Source: Pacificibacter marinus
GTDB taxonomy: Bacteria; Pseudomonadota; Alphaproteobacteria; Rhodobacterales; Rhodobacteraceae
Assembly (NCBI RefSeq): GCF_018860505.1
Contig: NZ_JAHKPU010000030.1
Span: forward strand, 124,001 to 188,000
Direction: 5' to 3'
DNA length: 64,000 nt
The notes below the pieces were generated by a model. The model made no database searches, had not been told where the DNA came from, and worked only from the letters and a program-made list of their open reading frames with translations. The position numbers were made by a program, and so were the translations under genes. Each line of letters begins with the position of its first letter. Within the stretch, counting starts at the first letter, position 1. Of the stretch, positions 18,369 through 27,507 are shown piece by piece.

Positions 18369-19954
18369 ACTGTGTCCTTAGCAATTTTGGCCCGCAAAGC
18401 GAGCATATCTGTCAATTGTGCTTTAGAGCGAATGCCCTCGCCCGCATCCGTATCAGGGAAATCAGAACGCTCATGCGCCCCGCGACTTTCACAACGCAGC
18501 AGCGCACAGCCCGCGATCAATGTGGCCGTGGCGCACATGTTCATGAACGAGGGGCTGTCAGAATGAGCTGCCTCAAGCGCATCAATTTTGCGCAAGGCTT
18601 CTTTAAGGCCCGCTTCATCACGCACAACGCCAACCAGCGAGGTCATCGTTTGGCGCAGGCTCATGACGGCGTCAGGATCAGGCGCGACACCGCCCTGTTC
18701 AAACTGAATATCCAAAGGCGTGGTGATGGCCGAATTTGTCGTTTCTGGCACCATAGCACTGATGTCGTCGGCGCAAATGCGCGCGTAAACCAAGGCTTCT
18801 AGCAAGCCGTTAGAGGCCAAACGGTTCGCCCCATGAAGCCCCGTTGAAGACGCTTCGCCGCAGACCCACAGGCCCTCAAGGCTAGCACGCCCATCGGTAT
18901 CGGTGGCGATACCGCCCATGTGGTAATGCGCAGCGGCAGCCACGGGAATGGGCTCAAGCGCGGGGTCGATACCATTGCGAGCGCAGGCCTCGGCCACGGC
19001 AGGAAACTGCGTTTTGATACGCTCACCCAAAGCCGCGCGCGTGTCCAACATAGGACGCATGCCCGCTTGCCACTGCGAAAAAATCGCCCGTGCCACAACA
19101 TCGCGCGGGGCGAGTTCGGCGTCGGGATGAACGGCTTGCATGAACCGCGCACCATCTTTGTTGATCAAAATGGCGCCTTCGCCGCGCAGAGCTTCGGTCG
19201 CCAAGGGCGCTGGATCTTCGCCCACATCCATCGCAGTCGGGTGGAATTGCACAAACTCAGCATCGGTGATTTCGGCACCAGCACGCGCCGCCATACCGAT
19301 CACTTGCCCACGAATGCGTGGCGGATTGGTCGTGATCGCGTAGAGCCCACCAGAGCCACCGCCCGCCAAAAGATAAGCGGCCCCGCGCAACATGACAGGC
19401 GATGAGCGCCCAGTGGCAGAGTCTTGGATCGCGATGCCAGTGACCTTGCCCTCTTCTGTGTCCAGACCCGTTGCCATAGTGCCTTCCAGCACTTGAATGG
19501 ATGGCGTCTCGCGCACTTGTTCAATCAAGGCCTTCATAATCTCGGCGCCCGCTTGGTCGCCTTTGACCCGCACAACGCGGGCAAAACTATGGGCTGCCTC
19601 GCGCGACATGACATAGCCGCCATCAGCTGTGCGATCAAAGGGCGCGCCCATGCGGGTGAGGTCCAAAATATAGTCGCGCGCGTGGCGTGTCACCAAATCA
19701 GCCACATCCGCATCCACAGTGCCTGCGCCCGCTTTCACTGTGTCGGCCGCATGGTTTTTCGGATCATCCAAAGGGTCCATCGCCGCTGCAACACCACCTT
19801 GCGCCCAAGCGGAACTTGCCCCCTCGCCCAAGACTTCGGGGGAAATCATCACAACGGGCCGCGGTGCCAACTTGAGCGCTGCATAGAGTGCCCCAAGGCC
19901 GGCACCAACAATGACGATACGATCGGTTGTGATCTCTTTCATGGCGTGGCTCAC
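18365..19954 (-). CDS. nadB: L-aspartate oxidase
   Basis: A 529-residue FAD-dependent L-aspartate oxidase, which makes iminoaspartate for quinolinate synthesis. It has the dinucleotide-binding run IVIVGAGLGALYAALKL, SSAWAQGGVAAAMDPLDD typical of the succinate dehydrogenase/fumarate reductase flavoprotein family, FVQFHPTAMDVGEDPAPL, and the active region YHMGGIATDTDGRASLEGLW. The first codon is a GTG at 19954 that overlaps the nadA stop as GTGA; an in-frame ATG at 19942 is an alternative. It sits between nadA and nadC with four-base overlaps on both sides, giving coupled expression of the whole pathway. Confidence 0.96.
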   Translation of the reverse strand: MSHAMKEITTDRIVIVGAGLGALYAALKLAPRPVVMISPEVLGEGASSAWAQGGVAAAMDPLDDPKNHAADTVKAGAGTVDADVADLVTRHARDYILDLTRMGAPFDRTADGGYVMSREAAHSFARVVRVKGDQAGAEIMKALIEQVRETPSIQVLEGTMATGLDTEEGKVTGIAIQDSATGRSSPVMLRGAAYLLAGGGSGGLYAITTNPPRIRGQVIGMAARAGAEITDAEFVQFHPTAMDVGEDPAPLATEALRGEGAILINKDGARFMQAVHPDAELAPRDVVARAIFSQWQAGMRPMLDTRAALGERIKTQFPAVAEACARNGIDPALEPIPVAAAAHYHMGGIATDTDGRASLEGLWVCGEASSTGLHGANRLASNGLLEALVYARICADDISAMVPETTNSAITTPLDIQFEQGGVAPDPDAVMSLRQTMTSLVGVVRDEAGLKEALRKIDALEAAHSDSPSFMNMCATATLIAGCALLRCESRGAHERSDFPDTDAGEGIRSKAQLTDMLALRAKIAKDTV

Positions 19955-21000
19955 AGACCCAGTTTGCGAGACAGATCAATCATCCGCGTCACAGACAGCT
20001 TGGCTTTCTCGGCCATATCTGGATCGATCTCGACTTGACCTTCCATCGTGTGCAGCGCGTATAAAATCTTCTCTAGCGTAATTTTCTTCATAAACGGGCA
20101 GGCGTTACAGGGCTTGGCAAATTCGACCTCTGGCAGCTCATCTGAAATATTAGACGCCATAGAACATTCCGTAATCAACATCGCCTTGGCAGGCTTATTG
20201 TCATGGACCCACTTGATGATACCGCTCGTGGAGCCAGTGAAATCAGCTTCGGCGACCACTTCAGGCGTACACTCAGGGTGTGCGATGATTTTCACTTCAG
20301 GATCATTTTCGCGGTAGGCACGCAGATCATCGGCTTTGTACAATTCATGCACGATGCACGAGCCCTCCCAGAAAACGACCTTTTTCTTGGACAGGTTTGC
20401 TACGTTCTGCGCAAGGAATTGATCGGGGGTCATGATGACCGTATCGCTTTCCATCGCATCAACGATTTGCACCGCATTTGACGACGTACAGCAAATGTCA
20501 GAGGCGGCCTTCACTTCGGCGGTGGTGTTCACGTAAGACACCACAGGCGCACCAGGGTATTTGGCGCGCATCTGTTCAACACCCTCTGCTGTGATGCTTT
20601 CGGCCAAGGAACAGCCAGCTTCCATGTCAGGCATCAGTACGATTTTATCAGGGCTGAGAATTTTCGAGGTCTCGGCCATAAAGTGCACGCCGGCTTGCAC
20701 GATCACGTCAGCTTCGACTTCGGTGGCTTTGATCGCAAGCTGCAAGCTGTCGCCCACAAAGTCAGACACGCCGTGAAAAATTTCAGGTGTCATGTAGTTG
20801 TGGCCCAAGATCACCGCGTTGCGCTTGACCTTTAACTCATTGATCGCCTTGACGTATGGGGCGTATATGGCCCAATCGACGGGGGACACAACACGGGACA
20901 TTTTGTCATAGATATCTTGCATATTCGCGGCCAATTCGGGGGAAGGCGCAAGGTCATAGTGATCCGCAAGAACAGTTTTGACATGAGTAATATCGAGCAC
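19951..21000 (-). CDS. nadA: Quinolinate synthase
   Basis: A 349-residue NadA. It condenses iminoaspartate with dihydroxyacetone phosphate to quinolinate and carries an oxygen-sensitive [4Fe-4S] cluster. The three expected ligand cysteines lie in MEAGCSLAESI, SDICCTSSNA and CNACPFMKKI. Other marks are VILGHNYMTPEIFHGVSDFV and VVFWEGSCIVHELY. The start is a GTG at 21000 with GGAG nine bases upstream. As first gene of the operon it lies next to an inverted repeat TTGTGGT...ACCACAA at 21026-21064, which may be a regulatory site. The length is typical for the family. Confidence 0.96.
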   Translation of the reverse strand: MLDITHVKTVLADHYDLAPSPELAANMQDIYDKMSRVVSPVDWAIYAPYVKAINELKVKRNAVILGHNYMTPEIFHGVSDFVGDSLQLAIKATEVEADVIVQAGVHFMAETSKILSPDKIVLMPDMEAGCSLAESITAEGVEQMRAKYPGAPVVSYVNTTAEVKAASDICCTSSNAVQIVDAMESDTVIMTPDQFLAQNVANLSKKKVVFWEGSCIVHELYKADDLRAYRENDPEVKIIAHPECTPEVVAEADFTGSTSGIIKWVHDNKPAKAMLITECSMASNISDELPEVEFAKPCNACPFMKKITLEKILYALHTMEGQVEIDPDMAEKAKLSVTRMIDLSRKLGL

Positions 21001-21025
21001 TGAAACAGTCTCCGTTGAGGACAGG

Positions 21026-21064
21026 TTGTGGTCAAATAATGGGTTTTTACGTTAATAACCACAA
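21026..21064. promoter_or_regulatory. Inverted repeat upstream of nadA
   Basis: TTGTGGT (21026-21032) and ACCACAA (21058-21064) form perfect 7-base arms around a 25-base A+T-rich centre, 26-64 bases ahead of the nadA start. NAD-synthesis operons of alphaproteobacteria are often under repressors such as NrtR or NadQ, but this repeat was not matched to a known consensus. It could equally be a chance repeat; the position is what makes it notable. Confidence 0.35.
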
Positions 21065-21247
21065 ATAAAAGGACGCATTGCGCAAGATGCCTCACAAAAC
21101 TTTAGCTCTCAGCTGATCGTATTTGTTCTCTCACACCCAGAATGCTCACCAGTCCCCCAGCGTATCCCCTGAGACAAAAGGGGGTTTTAACTCGCATTTC
21201 CAACGCACAGGCTTATAAACATCTCAAAATCAACATCCGGTCCCAAT

Positions 21248-22312
21248 GTGAAGCTCAACCACACTCTGCCCTCTAAAACAGCCCCAATTGCATTGGCTTT
21301 GGTCATTGGCACAACGGGTGGCCTTGGGTTTTCACTTATGGGTCTGCCTTTGCCATGGATGCTGGGGGCGATGTTCGCCAGCTTTTTGGCCGTCATTGCG
21401 AAAGCGCCTCTGCACGGGCCTGGCGCTTTGCGTCCCTATGTTATGCCAGTGATCGGCGTCATGCTGGGCGCGGGCTTTGACACGCAAACCTTTTCGCACT
21501 TGCAAGAATGGGCGTTCTCACTGATCGCTTTGGTCGTTTACATCGCCGTTGCAGGCGCAGTGGTGGTTCCGCTTTACATCAAAATCGGACGACTTGACCC
21601 TGTGACCGCGTTTTTCTCTGCCATGCCGGGCGGCTTGAATGAAATGACTATTATTGGCGGCGAACTGGGTGGCGATGAGAAGCGGATCATCTTGTCACAT
21701 GCCGCGCGTATTGTTGTCACGGTGTCTTTCATCGCCGTCTATTTTCGCCTCGTTTTAGGCTATGACGTGGGTGGCGCAGCCATAAACAACGGCGCAGAGG
21801 GTGCGTTTGATTTTAAGAGCGCCGCAATTCTACTCAGCTGCGCCCTATTCGGTTGGATGTTGGGCAAAGCTTTAAAATTGCCAGCGGCGCCGCTTTTAGG
21901 TCCCCTAATTTTATCCGCTATCGCACATATGACAGGCATTTCACACTCAGCCCCGCCCCCCATTTTGGTGATCTGTTCGCAAATCATTTTGGGCACAATG
22001 ATGGGGTGTCGCTTTATGGGAGCCTCCTCAAGGCTTATCGTCGAGACGCTGGTGCTGAGTACCATCGCCACCACCGTGATGCTGGCTCTGTCTTTGGGGT
22101 TTGCCGTCGCATTGCACAGCTTGTTTGGTCAAACGGTCCAACAGGTTTTGCTGGCCTATGCACCAGGGGGATTGACCGAGATGTCATTGGTCGCCATCGC
22201 GATGAACGGTGATGTCGCCTATATCGCCTTGCACCATCTGGCGCGCATTGTGATTTTGATTGCGATTGCCCCGAGTATCTTGTCGTGGCTTGCCATGCGC
22301 CTGACACGCTAA
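21248..22312 (+). CDS. AbrB-family membrane protein (duplicated ammonia monooxygenase-related fold)
   Basis: A 354-residue integral membrane protein with two similar halves. Each half carries a helix hairpin ending in a glycine- and proline-rich turn: LGFSLMGLPLPWMLGAMFAS, then FFSAMPGGLNEMTIIGGELG in the first half, and LPAAPLLGPLILSAIAHMTG, then LLAYAPGGLTEMSLVAIAMN in the second. The paired PGGL-N/T-EM segments are characteristic of the AbrB/AmoA-like family in Pfam, whose role is unknown and thought to be transport. It is unrelated to the Bacillus regulator AbrB. The start is GTG at 21248 with a weak ribosome-binding site, so the N terminus is uncertain. No operon partner is seen. Confidence 0.85.
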   Translation: MKLNHTLPSKTAPIALALVIGTTGGLGFSLMGLPLPWMLGAMFASFLAVIAKAPLHGPGALRPYVMPVIGVMLGAGFDTQTFSHLQEWAFSLIALVVYIAVAGAVVVPLYIKIGRLDPVTAFFSAMPGGLNEMTIIGGELGGDEKRIILSHAARIVVTVSFIAVYFRLVLGYDVGGAAINNGAEGAFDFKSAAILLSCALFGWMLGKALKLPAAPLLGPLILSAIAHMTGISHSAPPPILVICSQIILGTMMGCRFMGASSRLIVETLVLSTIATTVMLALSLGFAVALHSLFGQTVQQVLLAYAPGGLTEMSLVAIAMNGDVAYIALHHLARIVILIAIAPSILSWLAMRLTR

Positions 22313-22322
22313 GGCAACACTA

Positions 22323-22760
22323 TCAGCCCAGCACGACAGCCATGCGACGCAAGGCCAACTCATAGCCCTGAACACCAAATCCAGCCATCACCCCGTCAGC
22401 ACGCAATGAGACATAAGAATGGTGACGAAAGGATTCGCGTTTGTGCACGTTCGAAATATGCACTTCAAAAACAGGACCATCAAAGGTGTTGAGCGCATCC
22501 AAAATCGCGACAGATGTATGTGTGTAGGCCCCCGGATTGATGATGATGCCCGCGGCCTGTTCGCGCGCATCGTGGATCATCTCGACGATGCCGCCCTCAA
22601 AATTCGATTGTTTCAAATCGATTTCCAGACCAAGCTCAGCCCCCAAGGCGGCGCAGTTGGTCGCGACATCCTCAAGCGTATCGTGACCATAAATTTCAGG
22701 TTGGCGTTTGCCCAAAAGATTTAGATTTGGCCCATTGAGGATGAAAATCTTTTTGGTCAT
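22323..22760 (-). CDS. aroQ: Type II 3-dehydroquinate dehydratase
   Basis: A 145-residue type II dehydroquinase, the dodecameric enzyme converting 3-dehydroquinate to 3-dehydroshikimate. The signature is complete: [19 protein letters not shown] with the catalytic tyrosine on the mobile lid, [18 protein letters not shown], and [20 protein letters not shown] with the active histidine. The length is normal. It follows a GntR-type regulator on the same strand by 45 bases. AroQ is often biosynthetic, but catabolic type II enzymes for quinate also exist; a regulator upstream leaves that open. Confidence 0.95.
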   Translation of the reverse strand: MTKKIFILNGPNLNLLGKRQPEIYGHDTLEDVATNCAALGAELGLEIDLKQSNFEGGIVEMIHDAREQAAGIIINPGAYTHTSVAILDALNTFDGPVFEVHISNVHKRESFRHHSYVSLRADGVMAGFGVQGYELALRRMAVVLG

Positions 22761-22805
22761 TTGGATAGCCCTTTTAAAAAGTCGTGCCGATGATGGCCGC
22801 AGCCT

Positions 22806-23516
22806 TTATGACGCGTTTTCAAGCTGTTCGGCAAGGGCTGCGATTTCTTTATCGAAATGCTTTTGCAGGGCAAGCGCGGCCACATCAGTGTTTTCGTTCA
22901 AGACATAAGACGCAATTTCTGCGTGTTCGCGCCATAGATCGCTGTAGGATCCACTCGGCGGCGACAGTTGACGTCGATACCGATCGTGCAGGTCATGCAA
23001 ATTCATACAAAAGGCGATCAACATTGGCATCTGACAGCCGCTGACCAGCGCTTTGTGAAATTCCGTATGAGCGATAGACCAGATTTCGTCGAAATGGTCG
23101 GCCTCCGCAGATTGTGACGCAGAGTGCAAATCAACCGCTGCCGACCGCAATTCCGACCGCCATGCCGCCCCACCGCACGCTATGGCCGTGCGCAAAGCAA
23201 GCACATCGACTTCGCGGCGCAATCGCCCGATTTCTGACAACTCACAGAGGGTGAGCGGCGCGATTGTCGAGCCACGTTGATCTTGGGTATGAACCAAACC
23301 ATCGATAGATAGGCGTGAAATGGCTTCGCGCAGCGGTGACAAAGAAACGTCATATTCTTCACGCAAGCGATCCAGATTGACCTTTTGACCAGGTTTGAGA
23401 TCTCCGCGTAAAATGGCAGCACGAAGCCGCGCCGTCAAAAAGCTGGCGCGGGTTGTTTTGGCATCGGGCGCGTCAGGATTGCGCCGAATATACGCTTTGT
23501 AATTGTCTAACACCAC
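22806..23516 (-). CDS. GntR-family regulator, FadR-type (FCD domain)
   Basis: A 236-residue regulator. The N-terminal DNA-binding region shows LTARLRAAILRGDLKPGQKV, LREEYDVSLSPLREAISRL and VHTQDQRGSTIAPLT. The C-terminal helical FCD domain (SEIGRLRREVDVLALRTAIA, then LVSGCQMPMLIAFCMNLHDL and HAEIASYVLNENTDVAALAL) typically binds an organic acid through a metal. The start is a GTG pair at 23516/23513. It lies upstream of aroQ on the same strand and downstream of the glycan gene cluster by 27 bases, so it could be co-transcribed with either. Its target is not evident. Confidence 0.88.
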   Translation of the reverse strand: MVLDNYKAYIRRNPDAPDAKTTRASFLTARLRAAILRGDLKPGQKVNLDRLREEYDVSLSPLREAISRLSIDGLVHTQDQRGSTIAPLTLCELSEIGRLRREVDVLALRTAIACGGAAWRSELRSAAVDLHSASQSAEADHFDEIWSIAHTEFHKALVSGCQMPMLIAFCMNLHDLHDRYRRQLSPPSGSYSDLWREHAEIASYVLNENTDVAALALQKHFDKEIAALAEQLENAS

Positions 23517-23543
23517 TCACCCATTTCACATCAAGCGACGTTA

Positions 23544-24449
23544 TCAGCCACTCATTTTTTTATGCGCCACCCTCATCGCCTTGCGAAATTTAGGCCCGCC
23601 ACGCCGCGCAAGAACGGCCTCACAATAGGTTGCGATAAGCCAAGGACGCCCCTTTTTTTCAAGCCGATCAAGCATCTCGCGTTGAAACCGTGTATCTTCG
23701 CGTCGTCCACGTAGCATTTTGTAAAAATCTGGTTCCGTCAACGTCCCTGCAATGGATTGCTCAACAATCGGTTTTAAAACGCCTATGCGCGTCCACATCG
23801 ACGCGATGCGATGCCCAAAATAACGACACTTAAACTTAACAACATTTTCCCCTCTAAACAGGGCCGCATGCATGGCATCCAGCGGCGAAAGGGGGTCATA
23901 GAATAAGAACACCTTTTCGGCCGTTGCCGTCATCGCGGGCGCAAAGCCATAGCGGGTCGAAAAGTCGCGTTTCCATGCTTTGCGGTAACGCGTTTCCCAA
24001 CTGGCATCGTCACGCGACAATGTGGCTTGCGGAGAAATCACAACCACTGTGGCACCAGGGCAGGCCGCTGAAAATGCTGCTGCCGCATATCCGCCCATAG
24101 AAGCGCCATAAAACACCACGCGCTTAAAGCCGTCAAAAAAGCCTTCGTCGCGCAACCGGTCGAAGAACTCATATACAGCCTCATCGCGGTACCATGTCCA
24201 ATCATGGGCCATCATACCAAGCATAGACCAACCGCGTTTCTCGACGAAATCAAATCCCCATGGCATTTTTTCATCGCTGTTCTCGAATACATGGTCGAGA
24301 TTTTCAAACGTGACGATAAGGGTATCGCCGTTCTCAACATAAAGGGCCGTATGCTTGGGCCCAAGCTCTTCGTAAAAACCGCGCGCATCCCCTATTGCAC
24401 GCAGGGATTGGCGCCAATCTGATTTGGTATGAGTGGTCTCAGCATCCAT
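23544..24449 (-). CDS. Alpha/beta-hydrolase-like protein linked to glycan genes
   Basis: A 301-residue protein not assigned to a named enzyme. A nucleophile-elbow motif is visible (VVFYGASMGGYAAAAFSAAC, near residue 115, G-A-S-M-G-G), followed by VVVISPQATLSRDDASWETR and, near residue 190, VFLFYDPLSPLDAMHAALF with a candidate acid. The C-terminal hundred residues are basic and helical. Comparable proteins are common beside sulfotransferase and glycosyltransferase genes in Rhodobacteraceae and are sometimes mislabelled as PAPS reductase. The start overlaps the stop of the sulfotransferase gene (TAATG). I infer an esterase or acyltransferase acting on a glycan, but no reaction is shown by the sequence. 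Confidence 0.65.
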   Translation of the reverse strand: MDAETTHTKSDWRQSLRAIGDARGFYEELGPKHTALYVENGDTLIVTFENLDHVFENSDEKMPWGFDFVEKRGWSMLGMMAHDWTWYRDEAVYEFFDRLRDEGFFDGFKRVVFYGASMGGYAAAAFSAACPGATVVVISPQATLSRDDASWETRYRKAWKRDFSTRYGFAPAMTATAEKVFLFYDPLSPLDAMHAALFRGENVVKFKCRYFGHRIASMWTRIGVLKPIVEQSIAGTLTEPDFYKMLRGRREDTRFQREMLDRLEKKGRPWLIATYCEAVLARRGGPKFRKAMRVAHKKMSG

Positions 24450-25228
24450 TACATCAGGACCTTTGCAAATGTTTGGTTTACCATTTCATACATTTCAAAA
24501 TCTGGCTCGAACGCCATTTCAAGGTTTTTGATATCTCTCGAACTCAACGTCTCGACCATCTTTTGTAATTCCGTTCTGCGGTCCAAATCGCCGCCTGTAT
24601 CTACGCTATCTCCAAGTGCTTCTATCCCGAAAATACGTTTCACAATATGATCCATCGAAGGTTTAAGTGTGTCGACAGTCCCGATGTAATCAAAGTCAAT
24701 TTGATCATATGAAATTTCTTTTCGCTGTGAGCGCCAATGACGATCCAGCTCACGGGCGCCCTCATCATTCGCAAGTAGAGCAATAAACTGTTTTAGCGTG
24801 ATGTTACTGTCATGAGGTCTGCCCAGATAGGTCATCAAACGCGTCTTTTGGCTTTGGCCACTTAGTACTTTATCTGCATAAGCTGAAACGGTGCGCGAAA
24901 CGGGATCACGCACCACTGTAAACTTAAAAACCTTCGGATCATTAACAGCTGCAATAACGCGCGCCTCAGATAGTCCGCGCGCCCCCGTAAGCAACAACGA
25001 CTTAGAGGGGGCGTGCACTGCGTCCATCGACAAAGTCACGCCTCCCCCTTGAGGCTGTTCAAGGTTACGCATCAAGATCGCAAGGATAGTCGTGCAAGCA
25101 GCTTTATGATTTTTCATATATAAAAAATCGCCGCCCTTTGGGGTTTGCGTCGGAAGATTGACCGTCTGTAAAAAATGACGCCGATGAGGATAATTCCTCA
25201 ACATCTCATCAAAAACAGACATTTTCAT
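24449..25228 (-). CDS. Sulfotransferase family 2-type protein
   Basis: A 259-residue sulfotransferase-fold protein. The PAPS 5'-phosphosulfate loop is FLYMKNHKAACTTILAIL (K42, T46, T47), and the 3'-phosphate-binding segment is FTVVRDPVSRTVSAYADK (R107, S115). These are the paired marks of the Sulfotransfer_2 family, whose members move sulfate from PAPS to a carbohydrate. The start at 25228 has AAGGAAT just upstream. It is coupled with the gene behind it (TAATG) and begins immediately after the stop of the glycosyltransferase gene in front, so the three form one unit. The acceptor is unknown; a glycan made by the neighbouring glycosyltransferases is the obvious guess. Confidence 0.85.
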   Translation of the reverse strand: MKMSVFDEMLRNYPHRRHFLQTVNLPTQTPKGGDFLYMKNHKAACTTILAILMRNLEQPQGGGVTLSMDAVHAPSKSLLLTGARGLSEARVIAAVNDPKVFKFTVVRDPVSRTVSAYADKVLSGQSQKTRLMTYLGRPHDSNITLKQFIALLANDEGARELDRHWRSQRKEISYDQIDFDYIGTVDTLKPSMDHIVKRIFGIEALGDSVDTGGDLDRRTELQKMVETLSSRDIKNLEMAFEPDFEMYEMVNQTFAKVLM

Positions 25229-26257
25229 TTATTCCTTAAACAAGGATGCTGCGTTATCTCTGATTTTATCACGACACTGGCGCACAAAACGACGCTCGAC
25301 AGAATATTTCTTTGCAATTTGCCCAAAGTTTAAACTTTCTTTCAAGCCTTCAAGGCCAATTTGGGCCTGAAACTCGGCGTCATGCAACTCGGGTACGTCT
25401 TGCACTTGGCGTGGCGGAAGAGGTGCTTTTTCCGGGTCGATACCGTGTTTAATCAACAAGCTGCCCAGTAGGCTTTTGGGGTGTGGCGCCCCCCCTTCAC
25501 GTTCGACCAAACGTTTACGCATCCGGCGGCCATAAAGGTGCACAGACATGGTGTTTTCTGTCACATAAGGCGATACATCAAAGTTACGTTTCAACATCAT
25601 TCTGCGGTCTTTGAATGTGAATGGATATAGAACTTCTTGCGCAAAGGAATGCTTACTTTCGCCTGTTTTATGCAAGAAATGCGTCACAGCATGCGGCCCC
25701 CAAACACCCCATGGCTGCTCTGATGCATGCACAGGCGTGCCTGCGGCTTTTTTCTCTTCCAGTTCTTTCGTATATTCATCACCGTAATAAGTCGGGATGG
25801 AAAATTCATCAGATGTAAACGCCAAAAGTTCTTTGAGCGTATCACTATCTTTCGGCAAGCCAAGCACACCACCATTGATATGGGAACCAGACTCCCAGCC
25901 GTGAAAATGGCCGGTTTCGGTTACAAACGGGCGCATACAATAGGCGTCGGTATCAGCCCAAATAACGTTGTCGCTTTTCTCAAGCATTTTGTAACGGAAA
26001 AGATCTGAGTGCAGTGCGGGGCTGCCGGTGCGTTCATGCGTCAAGAAATTGGATTGCGGCAGGAATTCGTTGGCATCGCCAAGCTCGATTCCTTCGGGAA
26101 CATTTTCGAGCGGACCGTAATGGTAAAGAACAACCTTATGACCGGCATCCAGAAAAGATTTCAAGCAAAGCTGTTCTAAGAAACTAAGCTTGCCTTCCAT
26201 CCAAAGCGCACCGATGACTGGAAGTTTTGCGCCTTGCGCATGCGATGAAACTGTCAT
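25229..26257 (-). CDS. GT32-like glycosyltransferase with DxD motif
   Basis: About 342 residues. The N-terminal part (IGALWMEGKLSFLEQLCLKS) and DLFRYKMLEKSDNVIWADTD followed by AYCMRPF are the sugar-nucleotide-binding pattern of the glycosyltransferase sugar-binding-region (GT32-like, capsular polysaccharide type) family, with DTD as the metal-binding DxD. The C-terminal part (VHLYGRRMRKRL) suits this family. Several in-frame ATGs lie close together (26272, 26263, 26257); GAGG stands nine bases before 26257. It heads the minus-strand run towards the sulfotransferase and faces the two GT2-like genes across about 240 bases. It presumably adds a sugar to a surface glycan; donor and acceptor are unknown. 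Confidence 0.8.
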   Translation of the reverse strand: MTVSSHAQGAKLPVIGALWMEGKLSFLEQLCLKSFLDAGHKVVLYHYGPLENVPEGIELGDANEFLPQSNFLTHERTGSPALHSDLFRYKMLEKSDNVIWADTDAYCMRPFVTETGHFHGWESGSHINGGVLGLPKDSDTLKELLAFTSDEFSIPTYYGDEYTKELEEKKAAGTPVHASEQPWGVWGPHAVTHFLHKTGESKHSFAQEVLYPFTFKDRRMMLKRNFDVSPYVTENTMSVHLYGRRMRKRLVEREGGAPHPKSLLGSLLIKHGIDPEKAPLPPRQVQDVPELHDAEFQAQIGLEGLKESLNFGQIAKKYSVERRFVRQCRDKIRDNAASLFKE

Positions 26258-26499
26258 GTTCATTTGCCTCATAATGTTTTCGTCTTATTGCACAAAAATG
26301 CCAATAAGAACATATATATTTGCGCAAAGCGAAGCCCACAAGAGAAGAGGCGTTGCCTTGACTTCACAGGGGGGGCATGAAATGATTTTGTAAATATTTC
26401 GGGCAAAAAGCCTGATCAAGAGCAAGTATTCAATCATTATCCACCGCCAGCCCCTTTAAGGGGGCCACGGGTGAGCTTTTGGCCAAAGGTAGGTTTAAC

Positions 26500-27507
26500 G
26501 TGAGCACAGTTGGGATCACATGCATCCGCGACGAGTGTCCTTGGATTCTTGATTGGATTGCTCATCACCAAGCGGCGGGCTTCGATCACTTCCTCATTGC
26601 TTCACACGACTGCACGGACGGGACTGATACGCTTTTGGACGCGTTGCAGGCCGCTGGCCTTGTGACCCATATTCCGTTTGAACCCGAAGGCGACGCGCCA
26701 GTCCAATGGCAAGCTGTAAAGATTTTGACCCGACATGATCGCTATAAATCAGCGGATTTGGCCTTGTTCTTTGACGTCGACGAATACCTCGTTTTGGATG
26801 GCTTGCAGATAGATCAGCTGATCGGGAATGCCGATGCCGTGCCTCTGCGCTGGCATTTATTCGGCCACTCAGGCCAAAGCACTTATACCGATCAACCTGT
26901 GACGACGCGCTTCACGCGAGCAGCCCCAGATGGCATCCACCTGCCCTTGGCGCATTTTTTCAAAACATTGCACAGACCGCAGGCCTTTCGTGAATTGGGC
27001 ATTCATCGCCCTAAAGGCAAAGATGCGCAGTGGTCTACGGCATCAGGCAAACGCTTGCCACCAGAGTTCGCCGCACAGCAATCGCGCATCAACCTATATG
27101 GCGTTCCGCATCAAGGCGAGCGAGCGTGGCTCAATCATTATTCGATCCGCTCTGTCGAAGAATTTGTGCTGAAATCTGCACGCGGTTTGCCCAATCATAT
27201 GAATAAACCCATAGCTGCAGGCTACTGGGCCGAGCGCAATTTCAACACTGTTGAAGACCTGCGCATCGCACCTATGCAAGAGCCCGCACTGGCAACCCGT
27301 GACGCGCTCGCTCAGTTCGATCCGTTGCACGCCGCAAGTGTTGCGCACCACCGCGCAGCCCTCGCCTCGCTTATATCCAAACGCCCCGTCATAGAATTCA
27401 TGTGGCAACTTGAATTGCTGGCAGGCTCGACACCGCCAACACAAGCGCAACTTTCTGCGCACATAACGCGACTTAAATCTCTTGTTTCTGAGGACCAAAA
27501 TGGCTGA
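26500..27507 (+). CDS. GT2/GT92-like glycosyltransferase
   Basis: About 335 residues with a single GT-A glycosyltransferase domain (Glyco_tranf_2_4-like). Marks are VGITCIRDECPWILDWIAHH, HDCTDGTDTLLDALQAAG and the metal-binding DVD in LALFFDVDEYLVLDG near residue 92. A downstream aromatic and histidine-rich part contains WHLFGHSGQSTY and GIHRPKGK. The frame extends to a TTG at 26479, but the GTG at 26500 has AGGTAGG six bases upstream and gives the family-typical start. The product is homologous to both domains of the protein encoded just downstream, with which it overlaps by eight bases. It probably works on the same glycan as that protein; donor and acceptor are unknown. Confidence 0.84.
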   Translation: MSTVGITCIRDECPWILDWIAHHQAAGFDHFLIASHDCTDGTDTLLDALQAAGLVTHIPFEPEGDAPVQWQAVKILTRHDRYKSADLALFFDVDEYLVLDGLQIDQLIGNADAVPLRWHLFGHSGQSTYTDQPVTTRFTRAAPDGIHLPLAHFFKTLHRPQAFRELGIHRPKGKDAQWSTASGKRLPPEFAAQQSRINLYGVPHQGERAWLNHYSIRSVEEFVLKSARGLPNHMNKPIAAGYWAERNFNTVEDLRIAPMQEPALATRDALAQFDPLHAASVAHHRAALASLISKRPVIEFMWQLELLAGSTPPTQAQLSAHITRLKSLVSEDQNG

